From Paracoccaceae bacterium (GTDB lineage: Bacteria > Pseudomonadota > Alphaproteobacteria > Rhodobacterales > Rhodobacteraceae), in NCBI GenBank assembly GCA_030626365.1, contig DAOUPC010000191.1, positions 1 through 5,688 of the forward strand: a stretch of DNA of 5,688 nt, read 5' to 3'. Made by a program: the position numbers and the translations under genes. This document shows, in pieces, positions 1-5,672 of this stretch. The notes below the pieces were generated by a model, which was not told the origin of the DNA, ran no database searches, and saw only the letters and a list, made by a program, of their open reading frames with translations. How positions within the stretch are numbered: the stretch's first letter is position 1; each line of letters opens with the position of its first letter.

Positions 1-38
1 CGCTTTTTGGCGCTTGATTTGGTCTTCATCTTGGGCAT
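1..38 (-). CDS. rpmI: Ribosomal protein L35, N-terminal fragment (cut by window edge)
   Basis: Only the first 12 codons and two bases of the next are present. They read MPKMKTKSSAKK, the very recognisable lysine-rich start of bacterial ribosomal protein bL35, a small protein (about 65 residues) of the large ribosomal subunit. The start is an ATG at 36-38 on the minus strand, preceded by a clear AGGAGA Shine-Dalgarno at 44-49 with a five-base spacer, so the start is secure. In most bacteria rpmI is followed by rplT (L20), and in this family often by pheS; those would lie to the left of the window. A structured leader precedes the gene (see the hairpin and the direct repeat), which suggests post-transcriptional control, as is known for L35/L20 operons in other bacteria. 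The identification is firm despite the short length. Confidence 0.93.
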   Translation of the reverse strand, partial: MPKMKTKSSAKK

Positions 39-43
39 TTCCG

Positions 44-49
44 TCTCCT
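44..49 (-). promoter_or_regulatory. Ribosome binding site of rpmI
   Basis: The minus strand reads AGGAGA, five bases upstream of the rpmI ATG. It is a near-perfect anti-16S match and fixes the start of this edge-truncated gene. Confidence 0.85.
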
Positions 50-69
50 ATTATTCAGGTCGGTTGTAA

Positions 70-103
70 GCGCGACTCGGCATGCCACATTGGCCGGTCG
101 CGC
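70..103 (-). promoter_or_regulatory. Stable hairpin in the rpmI 5' leader
   Basis: The minus strand can fold into an 11-bp stem interrupted by one unpaired base. Outer arms are GCGCGAC (97-103) and GTCGCGC (70-76), inner arms CGGC (93-96) and GCCG (78-81). Base 77 is bulged and bases 82-92 form an 11-nt loop. The hairpin ends about 20 nt upstream of the rpmI Shine-Dalgarno. No run of T follows it on the minus strand, so it does not look like an ordinary intrinsic terminator. It may be a regulatory leader element for the L35/L20 operon or a transcript-stabilising structure. The base pairing is seen directly; the role is inferred. Confidence 0.55.
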
Positions 104-105
104 GG

Positions 106-137
106 ATCAGAAGCGCCGTTTACGCATATCAGAAGCG
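106..137 (-). repeat. Pair of 10-bp direct repeats, 22 bp apart
   Basis: The minus strand carries CGCTTCTGAT twice, at 128-137 and 106-115, with a start-to-start distance of 22 bp, close to two helical turns. They sit just upstream of the rpmI leader hairpin and overlap the candidate promoter. They could be a protein-binding site or chance; there is no further evidence. Confidence 0.4.
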
Positions 138-145
138 ACTGGCAA
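117..145 (-). promoter_or_regulatory. Candidate promoter for rpmI
   Basis: On the minus strand TTGCCA (140-145; five of six matches to the -35 consensus) is followed after 17 bp by TAAACG (117-122; a weak -10). It would start transcription near position 110, giving a leader of about 70 nt that contains the hairpin. Prediction from consensus only; rpmI might instead be read through from pyk. Confidence 0.3.
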
Positions 146-161
146 GGGGGGCAGGCCAGAA

Positions 162-386
162 TCAGGGGATAAACCGGGCAATCACCCCAAAAAATACCTC
201 TGCCATCTGGTCAATGCGGTATCCGGTCGGATGGCTGATCAGCGCAAAAAGGATCATCCCACCGGACAGCAGCAACATGATGGCCGCCGATCTTGGCGCG
301 TACCCATCGCTAAGCGCCGAGACCATGGCCGGCACAGACAAGGCCCCAATGGCAATTCCCAGTATCAACACCAGGTCCGTATCCAT
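162..386 (-). CDS. Small conserved-looking two-helix inner membrane protein, function unknown
   Basis: A 74-residue protein with a charge-poor N-terminal helix (about residues 4-24, rich in L, I, A and V), a short polar turn containing SDGYAPRS (25-33), a second hydrophobic helix (about 34-51) and an amphipathic C-terminal end around MAEVFFGVIARF (61-72). I know of no function for it. I believe similar small proteins occur between pyk and rpmI in related Rhodobacteraceae, which together with the clean membrane topology supports a real gene; this is memory, not a search. The ATG at 384-386 is chosen because there is no in-frame ATG or GTG between it and the pyk stop; the upstream G-rich stretch (395-399) is at best a weak ribosome binding site. 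It lies 47 bases behind pyk on the same strand and is probably co-transcribed with it. Confidence 0.72.
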   Translation of the reverse strand: MDTDLVLILGIAIGALSVPAMVSALSDGYAPRSAAIMLLLSGGMILFALISHPTGYRIDQMAEVFFGVIARFIP

Positions 387-433
387 CCAGATCGCCCCCG
401 CAACATGTCGTGAAACACCACACGGGGTGCAGG

Positions 434-1879
434 TTAGCCCGGATCGGTATGATAGATCAAACGTTCATCACAGGGCGCAACACGCAGGATATTGGTGGTG
501 CCGGGCACGTTGAAGGGCACGCCAGCCGTCACCACGATCTGATCTGTCTCGCTTGCGAACCCTGCGGCGCGGGCGGCACGGGCGGCGTTGACCACCGCGC
601 TTTTGAACCGTTCAAGTTCGGATGTCATGACGCAATGACAGCCCCAGCTAAGCGCCAACCGCCTTGCGGTGCCACGCAGCGAGGTCATCGCAATGATCGG
701 CACACCGGGACGTTCACGTGCCGTCAGCAAGGCGGTTGTTCCGCTTTGGGTGAAACAGCAGATCGCCTTGATGTCGGTGGTTTCGGCAATTTCCCGTGCG
801 GCGGCGACGATACCATCGGCGACCGAACTGCCCTTGATGGACCGCGATGCGGTGATGATCTGGGTATAGGTCGGGTCTGCCTCGACCTCGATTGCCACCT
901 TGTCCATCATCTGAACCGCCTCGACAGGATAATTTCCCGCCGCCGATTCGGCACTGAGCATGATTGCATCGGTGCCTTCATAGATCGCCGTGGCCACGTC
1001 TGATACCTCGGCGCGGGTTGGCATCTGGCTTTCGATCATGCTCTCCAGCATCTGGGTGGCGACGATCACCGGCTTGGCTGCCGCGCGGCAGCGGCGCACC
1101 AACCGCTTCTGAATCGGGGGCACCGCAGAGACCGGCAATTCGACCCCCAGATCACCCCGTGCCACCATGATCCCGTCAGACACGGCAAGAATTTCGTCGA
1201 ACCGTTCAACCGCGCTGGGTTTTTCGATCTTCGACAGGACCGCCGCACGCCCGTCGGCCAGGGTGCGGGCCTCGATCACGTCTTCGGCGCGCTGAACGAA
1301 CGATAACGCCAGCCAGTCAACGCCAAGGCCACAGGCAAATTCCAGATCACTTCGGTCCTTGTCCGACAGGGCCGCCAGTGGCAGCATCACATCGGGAACA
1401 TTCACGCCCTTACGATTGGAAATCGTGCCGCCGGCAACCACCGCACAATCGGCATAATCTGCACCACAGCCGGTTACCTCCAGACGGATCTTGCCATCGT
1501 TGACCAACAGGGTCGCCCCCGCCGCCAGGGCCTGAAAAATCTCGGGATGTGGCAGGCAAACACGGTTTATATTGCCCGGTGCCGGATCGCTATCCAGCCG
1601 AAAGGCGGCCCCGGTCTGCAATTCCTCGGATTCTTGCGCAAAGGTGCCAACCCGCAACTTTGGCCCCTGCAAATCGGCCAGAATTGCAATCGGGCTGTTC
1701 AGATCCTGTTCCACCTGACGGATGATCCGATGCTTTTCGCGGATATCGTCCTGGGTGCCATGGCTCATGTTCAGGCGGAACACATCTGCCCCTGCCTCGT
1801 GCAACGCACGGATCATGTCATAGGTTTCTGATGCCGGGCCCAACGTCGCCACGATCTTGACCTTGCGCGAACGCCTCAT
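434..1879 (-). CDS. pyk: Pyruvate kinase
   Basis: It catalyses phosphoenolpyruvate + ADP to pyruvate + ATP, the last step of glycolysis and the Entner-Doudoroff route, in the cytoplasm. The 481 residues match the family's usual length. Visible landmarks: KIVATLGPAS at 8-17; the substrate and cation-binding segment RLNMSHG at 35-41; DLQGPKLRV at 69-77; the B-domain insertion (about 70-170); the catalytic segment SKIEKP at 216-221 with Lys217 and metal ligand Glu219; ARGDLGVE at 240-247 with metal ligand Asp243; ATQMLESM and TRAEVSDVA in the barrel; and a C-terminal domain from about residue 345. The residue matching muscle position 117 is Lys74 inside DLQGPK, as in E. coli PykA, a type described as K+-independent. 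The start ATG has AAGGAG six bases upstream (1886-1891). The small membrane protein follows, and a divergent amidohydrolase gene lies upstream. Confidence 0.97.
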   Translation of the reverse strand: MRRSRKVKIVATLGPASETYDMIRALHEAGADVFRLNMSHGTQDDIREKHRIIRQVEQDLNSPIAILADLQGPKLRVGTFAQESEELQTGAAFRLDSDPAPGNINRVCLPHPEIFQALAAGATLLVNDGKIRLEVTGCGADYADCAVVAGGTISNRKGVNVPDVMLPLAALSDKDRSDLEFACGLGVDWLALSFVQRAEDVIEARTLADGRAAVLSKIEKPSAVERFDEILAVSDGIMVARGDLGVELPVSAVPPIQKRLVRRCRAAAKPVIVATQMLESMIESQMPTRAEVSDVATAIYEGTDAIMLSAESAAGNYPVEAVQMMDKVAIEVEADPTYTQIITASRSIKGSSVADGIVAAAREIAETTDIKAICCFTQSGTTALLTARERPGVPIIAMTSLRGTARRLALSWGCHCVMTSELERFKSAVVNAARAARAAGFASETDQIVVTAGVPFNVPGTTNILRVAPCDERLIYHTDPG

Positions 1880-1901
1880 GGACTGCTCCTTATATCCAAC
1901 C

Positions 1902-1915
1902 TGTTACCGCAAACA
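1902..1915. promoter_or_regulatory. LacI-family-type operator candidate in the pyk leader (CceR-like)
   Basis: TGTTACCGCAAACA is an imperfect 14-bp palindrome with TGTT/AACA arms and a central CG, the form typical of LacI-family operators. It resembles the TGTTA-N-CG-N-TAACA pattern I associate from memory with CceR, a LacI-type regulator of central carbon genes in Rhodobacter. Five of the seven symmetric pairs match. It lies about 12 bp downstream of the predicted pyk -10 and upstream of the Shine-Dalgarno, a classic repressor position. The assignment to a particular regulator is inference. Confidence 0.45.
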
Positions 1916-1926
1916 TATGCACCGGC

Positions 1927-1955
1927 TTTATGCCGCAAATCCTAAATGCTGGCAA
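1927..1955 (-). promoter_or_regulatory. Candidate promoter for pyk
   Basis: On the minus strand TTGCCA (1950-1955) and CATAAA (1927-1932) are separated by 17 bp. The -35 matches five of six consensus bases; the -10 is weaker. It predicts transcription starting near 1920 and a leader of about 40 nt. The operator-like palindrome at 1902-1915 falls just after that start. Consensus-based prediction only. Confidence 0.4.
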
Positions 1956-2032
1956 CTGGCATTGATGATGTGCGCCGGCTTGCCCTCTTATTAAACTACC
2001 CCGAGATATGCTGGCAAAGAGATAACAGGTGC

Positions 2033-2770
2033 ATGACATATACCCCCTATTTCGTTCATGGTGAAACCCGCCCCGGCCGGTGGCTGATCACCTGCGACCA
2101 TGCAACCAACATGGTGCCGCCACAGGTGGGTGGTGGTTCACTTGGGCTGGCGCGTGAAGATATGGAACGCCACATCGCCTATGATGTGGGGGCCTACAGC
2201 GTGGCACAGCATCTGGGTGTCCTGCTGAACGCCCCGGTGATTGCATCAAATTTTTCGCGTCTGGTGATTGACCCAAACCGGGGCGAAGACGACCCGACAA
2301 TCCTGATGAAACTTTACGACGGATCAATCATCCCGCAAAACCGCCATGCCGATACGGCAGAGGCCGAACGGCGTATGGATATGGCCTATCGCCCCTATCA
2401 CCGCGCGTTGACACGCATGGCCGCCCGGCCTGGTACGGTGATTCTGTCGGTCCACAGCTATACCCGCCAGTTGCGTGGCCGCCCGCCCCGTCCGTGGGAT
2501 GTTGGGGTGCTTTATGCCCGGGATGACCGTCTGGCCCGCCCCCTGCTGGACCTGCTGAACCGCGCAGATGATATGGTGGTCGGCGATAACGAACCCTATT
2601 CAGGCCACCTGACTGGTGATGCCATCGACAAACACGCGCTGACCTTTGGTCGCCCCAACGTGCTGATCGAGCTGCGCAATGACCTGATCAGCGACCACAC
2701 CGGGCAAAAAGCATGGGCCAATCGCCTGGCCCCGTTGCTGAACAAGGCCCTGACAGCGTCGGCGGTGTAG
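2033..2770 (+). CDS. N-formylglutamate amidohydrolase-family protein (HutG-like)
   Basis: A 245-residue member of the N-formylglutamate amidohydrolase family, zinc-type hydrolases that release formate from N-formylglutamate at the end of one histidine degradation route. Visible conserved blocks: ITCDHATNMVP (19-29) with probable metal ligands Asp22/His23; ERHIAYDVGA (45-54); SRLVIDPNR (75-83); VHSYTR (140-145); NEPYSG (186-191); and IELRNDLI (212-219). The frame stays open to an ATG at 1946, but that extra N-terminus (29 residues with no family feature) would run through the pyk promoter candidate. The ATG at 2033, which starts just before the first conserved strand, is preferred although its ribosome site (AGG near 2027) is weak. 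No hut gene is nearby, so the true substrate is open. It is divergent from pyk and convergent with the tRNA gene. I see no convincing promoter and no terminator. Confidence 0.85.
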   Translation: MTYTPYFVHGETRPGRWLITCDHATNMVPPQVGGGSLGLAREDMERHIAYDVGAYSVAQHLGVLLNAPVIASNFSRLVIDPNRGEDDPTILMKLYDGSIIPQNRHADTAEAERRMDMAYRPYHRALTRMAARPGTVILSVHSYTRQLRGRPPRPWDVGVLYARDDRLARPLLDLLNRADDMVVGDNEPYSGHLTGDAIDKHALTFGRPNVLIELRNDLISDHTGQKAWANRLAPLLNKALTASAV

Positions 2771-2820
2771 GGTCGCCGGGTTGGTGCCTGCGAAAAACTG
2801 CTAGATGAATGATTTGATAA

Positions 2821-2896
2821 TGGTGCCGCTGATAGGACTCGAACCTACTACCCCATCATTACGAATGATGTGCTCTACCTGATGAGCTACAGCGGC
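2821..2896 (-). tRNA. tRNA-Thr (anticodon CGU), CCA encoded
   Basis: The minus strand folds into a full 76-nt cloverleaf: acceptor stem GCCGCTG/CAGCGGC, D stem GCTC/GAGC, anticodon stem CATCA/TGATG with loop TTCGTAA, variable loop GGGTA, T stem GTAGG/CCTAT (one G-T pair) with loop TTCGAGT, discriminator A and encoded CCA. The anticodon CGT (2861-2863) reads the threonine codon ACG. By standard numbering position 15 is T (base 2882) and position 48 is A (base 2849), so the Levitt pair appears reversed from the usual purine15-pyrimidine48; everything else is canonical. It stands alone between hemY-like and the convergent amidohydrolase gene. No downstream terminator is obvious in the 50 bases to 2770. 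Confidence 0.97.
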
Positions 2897-2899
2897 CAA

Positions 2900-2923
2900 C
2901 GCACCATGCAAACCCAAGGTGCG
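2900..2923. repeat. Inverted repeat between hemY-like and tRNA-Thr
   Basis: CGCACC (2900-2905) and GGTGCG (2918-2923) are perfect 6-bp inverted arms around a 12-nt loop, just 5' of the tRNA. On the minus strand no T run follows, so it is not a standard intrinsic terminator for hemY. It might mark the end of the hemY message or lie in the tRNA precursor leader. Confidence 0.35.
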
Positions 2924-2940
2924 GGGCGCTTTTAGCATTG

Positions 2941-2946
2941 CGTCAA
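2941..2946 (-). promoter_or_regulatory. Possible -35 element for tRNA-Thr
   Basis: The minus strand reads TTGACG, five of six matches to the -35 consensus, 45 bases upstream of the mature tRNA 5' end. No good -10 appears at the usual spacing (the hexamer 17 bp away is CGCACC), so an independent tRNA promoter is only suggested. Read-through from hemY is the alternative. Confidence 0.22.
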
Positions 2947-2960
2947 AGAACTGGGAAGGT

Positions 2961-4475
2961 TTATTTGGTGTCCCCTGCCAGATGATCGTTGGAACCATCG
3001 GCGATTATTGTAATTAAATCATCGGATTGACCCGTATCAGCCGCACCCAGGTCAATCAGGTCGGTCCCGGTGGTGTCTTCGATGTCTGGGGTTTCATCGG
3101 GTACGCCAACAATCAGCGGCAGCATGTGAACGCCGGTTGCGCTGGTGATTGCGGGGGTTTCGGGGGTTTTCCAGCCAAGGGTGTCAAAGCTGTTGCAGCG
3201 TTCGCAAACCGGGGCCCATTCGGCGTGAATGGATTGGCAATTGTCACACACCCATTGCGGGCCGCGTGGCGCACTTAGTGCCTTGGCAAGCCAGCCCTGT
3301 ACCACCGCATCCGACGCCCCTTCGCCCCGTTCTATTGCGGCCATCAGCGTCAGAGCCCGTGCATCGCCCCCGTCGCCGCCCAATTCACCCAGCGCGCGGC
3401 GCGCTTCGGGGAAATCGGCCGCGACAATCAACAGTTCGGCCCGTACCAGCCGGGTTTCCGTATGTTCGGGGTGTATCCGGGTCAGGGTGGCAAACCGCCT
3501 AAGCCGCTGATCGGCTGTCTCGTCCGGTTCAATCATGGCAACGGCGGCGGCACGGTCGGGGGGGGGGTGGGTTTCCCATGCTTTCTTTAGCACCCGCACG
3601 GCATAACGCGGCTTGCCTGCATCGATATAGGCCCGCGCGGCCATGGCGGCAGCCGGTATCAGGTCCGGCGATTGGCGGTTGGCCTCGATCGCCCGCTCAC
3701 GGGCCTCGATCGAGGCCCCTTCTTCGATGATTTCGCGCGCTTCGGACAGGGCCAGCACCGCATCGCGTCGCCGGTATACATCGCGCGGCAGGCTGCCGGA
3801 CTTTAGCTTGGCGGTTAGCGTGTTGCGCGCACCGGACCAGTCCTGCGCCTGGGCCTGAAGGCGCAGCAGGACATCCTGCACCTCTTCGTTGCGCGGTTTC
3901 AGCGCATGGGCCTTTTCGGCCAGCTTGCGGGCGGTATCGGAATCGCCCTCGGCCAGTTTCTGTTTCATGATCCCACGCACCCCGACAAAGCGGGTCGCCT
4001 CGGTTCCGATCAGTTGTTTATAGGCCTCGGACGCCTTGCGCGTATCGCCGGCCATCTCTGCCGCCTGCGCGCTTAGCAGGTTGGTCAGTTCCGGCTTGGC
4101 CAGGTATTTTTCGGCCTTGGCCGCCTTGGACATGGCCACGCGCCCCTCGCCCGAGGCAAGCGCCATCAGCCCTTCGGACAGGGCCTGATACCCCCGCCGT
4201 TCACGGCCCCGGTCGAAATAGCGGGAAATGGCGGTTTCATCCCCGCTCAGGAATTTCAGCGTCGCCACCAGCAGCGACAATAGCTTAAGCACCAGCCACA
4301 CCACCACCAGCAGAACCAGCCCGGCAATCACCGATTGCAGCGGTTCCAGCGTGTATTCGATCCCGGCAAAGGTAATCCGGATTCCACCGCTGGATTCCAT
4401 CAGGTACCCGGCCCCATGCGCCAACAATGCAATGGCGGCGACAAATACGAGGATCTTGATCAGTGACCACAACAT
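2961..4475 (-). CDS. hemY: HemY-like inner membrane TPR protein with C-terminal zinc ribbon
   Basis: A 504-residue protein of the HemY N-terminal-domain family (the TPR protein, not protoporphyrinogen oxidase). Two hydrophobic helices (about 4-24 and 47-72) anchor it in the inner membrane, followed by a conserved-looking block RYFDRGRERRGYQALSEGL (85-103) and an alpha-helical TPR-like region to about 400. Then comes CDNC (410-413) and CERC (424-427), a four-cysteine CxxC-N10-CxxC knuckle like a rubredoxin or zinc ribbon, and an acidic tail (about 440-504) with few lysines. The family is linked to heme synthesis by gene neighbourhood, but its biochemical role is unsettled. The ATG at 4473-4475 has AAGGA six bases upstream, overlapping the end of the mic60-like gene, so translation is probably coupled. 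A C10 tract lies inside the gene (3558-3567), with the frame intact. Confidence 0.88.
   Translation of the reverse strand: MLWSLIKILVFVAAIALLAHGAGYLMESSGGIRITFAGIEYTLEPLQSVIAGLVLLVVVWLVLKLLSLLVATLKFLSGDETAISRYFDRGRERRGYQALSEGLMALASGEGRVAMSKAAKAEKYLAKPELTNLLSAQAAEMAGDTRKASEAYKQLIGTEATRFVGVRGIMKQKLAEGDSDTARKLAEKAHALKPRNEEVQDVLLRLQAQAQDWSGARNTLTAKLKSGSLPRDVYRRRDAVLALSEAREIIEEGASIEARERAIEANRQSPDLIPAAAMAARAYIDAGKPRYAVRVLKKAWETHPPPDRAAAVAMIEPDETADQRLRRFATLTRIHPEHTETRLVRAELLIVAADFPEARRALGELGGDGGDARALTLMAAIERGEGASDAVVQGWLAKALSAPRGPQWVCDNCQSIHAEWAPVCERCNSFDTLGWKTPETPAITSATGVHMLPLIVGVPDETPDIEDTTGTDLIDLGAADTGQSDDLITIIADGSNDHLAGDTK
3558..3567 (-). repeat. C10 homopolymer tract inside hemY-like
   Basis: Ten consecutive G on the plus strand, C10 on the coding strand, encode the prolines of HPPPD (residues 304-308). 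The reading frame continues normally on both sides. A one-base slip here would cut the protein before its zinc ribbon. Confidence 0.9.
3701..3718. repeat. Perfect 18-bp palindrome inside hemY-like
   Basis: GGGCCTCGATCGAGGCCC is its own reverse complement. A further copy of GGCCTCGATC at 3681-3690 forms a direct repeat with its left arm. It encodes part of ASIEARERAIEAN (residues 254-266), in which IEA occurs twice, so TPR-helix repetition plus codon choice may be the whole explanation. Confidence 0.7.
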
Positions 4476-4485
4476 GGCAGGTCCT

Positions 4486-5664
4486 TCAGTTAATGTTCAG
4501 GCTTTGGGCCAGTTGATCCGCCGCGTTAAGCGCGGCCAGCCTTTTGGTGGCACTTTCGGCCCAGTCTTGCATTTCAGCGCGGGCACCCTCGGGTAATGTG
4601 GTGATTTCGTCCAGCGCTTGCGACAGGTTGCCATCTGTTATCGCCGCCTCGGCGCGGGACAGGATTGCGTCCGGGTCACCGCCTTCGCGGGGTTCAATCG
4701 AACGGGCCCCAAGATGGCGCTGTAAAAAACCGCAAATACCGCCACCCTCGTCCGCATCGGTGCGTGCCGCAGACAGGGCGGCACGGGCCGCAGGCGGGAA
4801 CGTATCACCCAGCGCGGCCAGCGTCACAACGCCGTCTTTGGCCGTCCCGTTCAGAACATCCGGCACAACAACCCCCGCCGCGACCAGATCCGCCAGTATC
4901 GCGCCGTAACCCGCCCCACGGTCCAGCGCCGCATGCAAGCGCGCCACCGTGGCCAGATTTTGGGCATTCCGGGCGACATTCGCGGTGGTTTTTTCTAATA
5001 CGCGAGCGGTTGCCTCGGTTGTGCGGGCCTTGTCGATCATTGTCTCGACATCTGCACGCTGGGTCGCAATCGCATCCCGCAATGCGGCCAGTTCCCGGTC
5101 ATACGCGGCAATCGCCACCTCTGACGCGCCCCCGGTCATTGGCTGCTTTTCAAGCGTATCCAGACGCGCATTCAGTGGTTTCAGGCGGGTTTCAATATCG
5201 CGCAACTGCCCGTCTAAATCCGCCTTAAGTGCCACAATATCCGCCTGAACAGATGCCAGTTGCGCCTGTAGCGGTCCCAGATCAGGCTGATCAATCGCCG
5301 CTATTTCGGCCCGCAATGTGGTCAGTTCACCGGCCTGTTTGGTGTCTGCATCCCGCAGGGCCGTTACAACCTTATCCATATCGGTGCCTTTCAGGGCATC
5401 CGGCAAAATGGCATCCAGAACCTTGCTTTGCGCAATAGCAAACCCCAGAAATCCCGCCAGAACACCGCCAATCAGCGCCGGGGCAAATCCACCGCGTTTT
5501 GCGGCCTTTTCAGGGGTTGGCTTTGTTGGTGTTTCGGTCTTTTCAGCCGGGTCTGTGGGCTGATCGGACTCCGGGTTAGTCACAGTATCGGGTGCAATAT
5601 CTGGCACCGTATCCGGCGTTTCAACCGGGTCGGCGTCAAGGTCAGGTTTCTTGCTATCAGCCAC
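4486..5664 (-). CDS. Mic60/mitofilin-like inner membrane protein
   Basis: A 392-residue protein with the layout of alphaproteobacterial Mic60 (mitofilin) homologues. It has an acidic, Pro/Thr-rich N-terminus (1-50), a short basic stretch then one membrane helix (about 59-79), a long heptad-like coiled-coil region (about 94-230), and a C-terminal mitofilin-like domain (about 230-392) containing RSIEPREGGDPDAILSRAE (321-339) and LPEGARAEMQDW (357-368). Mitochondrial Mic60 shapes crista junctions; alphaproteobacterial homologues are linked to intracytoplasmic membranes and envelope contact, which is known of the family, not shown here. The start is GTG (5662-5664) with GAAGGA eight bases upstream. 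It ends 10 bases before hemY-like, whose ribosome site overlaps its stop codon, so the two form an operon. In relatives a heme gene (hemD) usually precedes it; only 24 bases upstream are visible here. Confidence 0.87.
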   Translation of the reverse strand: MADSKKPDLDADPVETPDTVPDIAPDTVTNPESDQPTDPAEKTETPTKPTPEKAAKRGGFAPALIGGVLAGFLGFAIAQSKVLDAILPDALKGTDMDKVVTALRDADTKQAGELTTLRAEIAAIDQPDLGPLQAQLASVQADIVALKADLDGQLRDIETRLKPLNARLDTLEKQPMTGGASEVAIAAYDRELAALRDAIATQRADVETMIDKARTTEATARVLEKTTANVARNAQNLATVARLHAALDRGAGYGAILADLVAAGVVVPDVLNGTAKDGVVTLAALGDTFPPAARAALSAARTDADEGGGICGFLQRHLGARSIEPREGGDPDAILSRAEAAITDGNLSQALDEITTLPEGARAEMQDWAESATKRLAALNAADQLAQSLNIN

Positions 5665-5672
5665 GTGGTGAA

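Noticed and set aside
410..1003. 197-codon open frame on the plus strand opposite pyk
   Set aside because: It is antisense to a clear pyruvate kinase. The translation is rich in C, H, R and G with no recognisable domain, as expected from a high-GC shadow frame.
1946..2032. Upstream ATG extending the amidohydrolase by 29 residues
   Set aside because: The extra residues precede the family's first block, have no ribosome site and would overlap the pyk promoter candidate. The ATG at 2033 fits the family better.
2771..2820. Terminator between the convergent amidohydrolase gene and tRNA-Thr
   Set aside because: No inverted repeat followed by a T run was found on either strand. The short A/T stretches near 2790 and 2815 lack a stem.
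2801..2998. 65-codon minus-strand open frame covering the tRNA and the end of hemY-like
   Set aside because: Its GSSPISGT segment is simply the tRNA-Thr T arm and acceptor stem translated, a known source of false small proteins.
4665..5228. 187-codon open frame on the plus strand opposite the mic60-like gene
   Set aside because: Low-complexity Pro/Arg/His-rich translation typical of an antisense GC-rich frame, with the opposite strand coding a recognisable protein.
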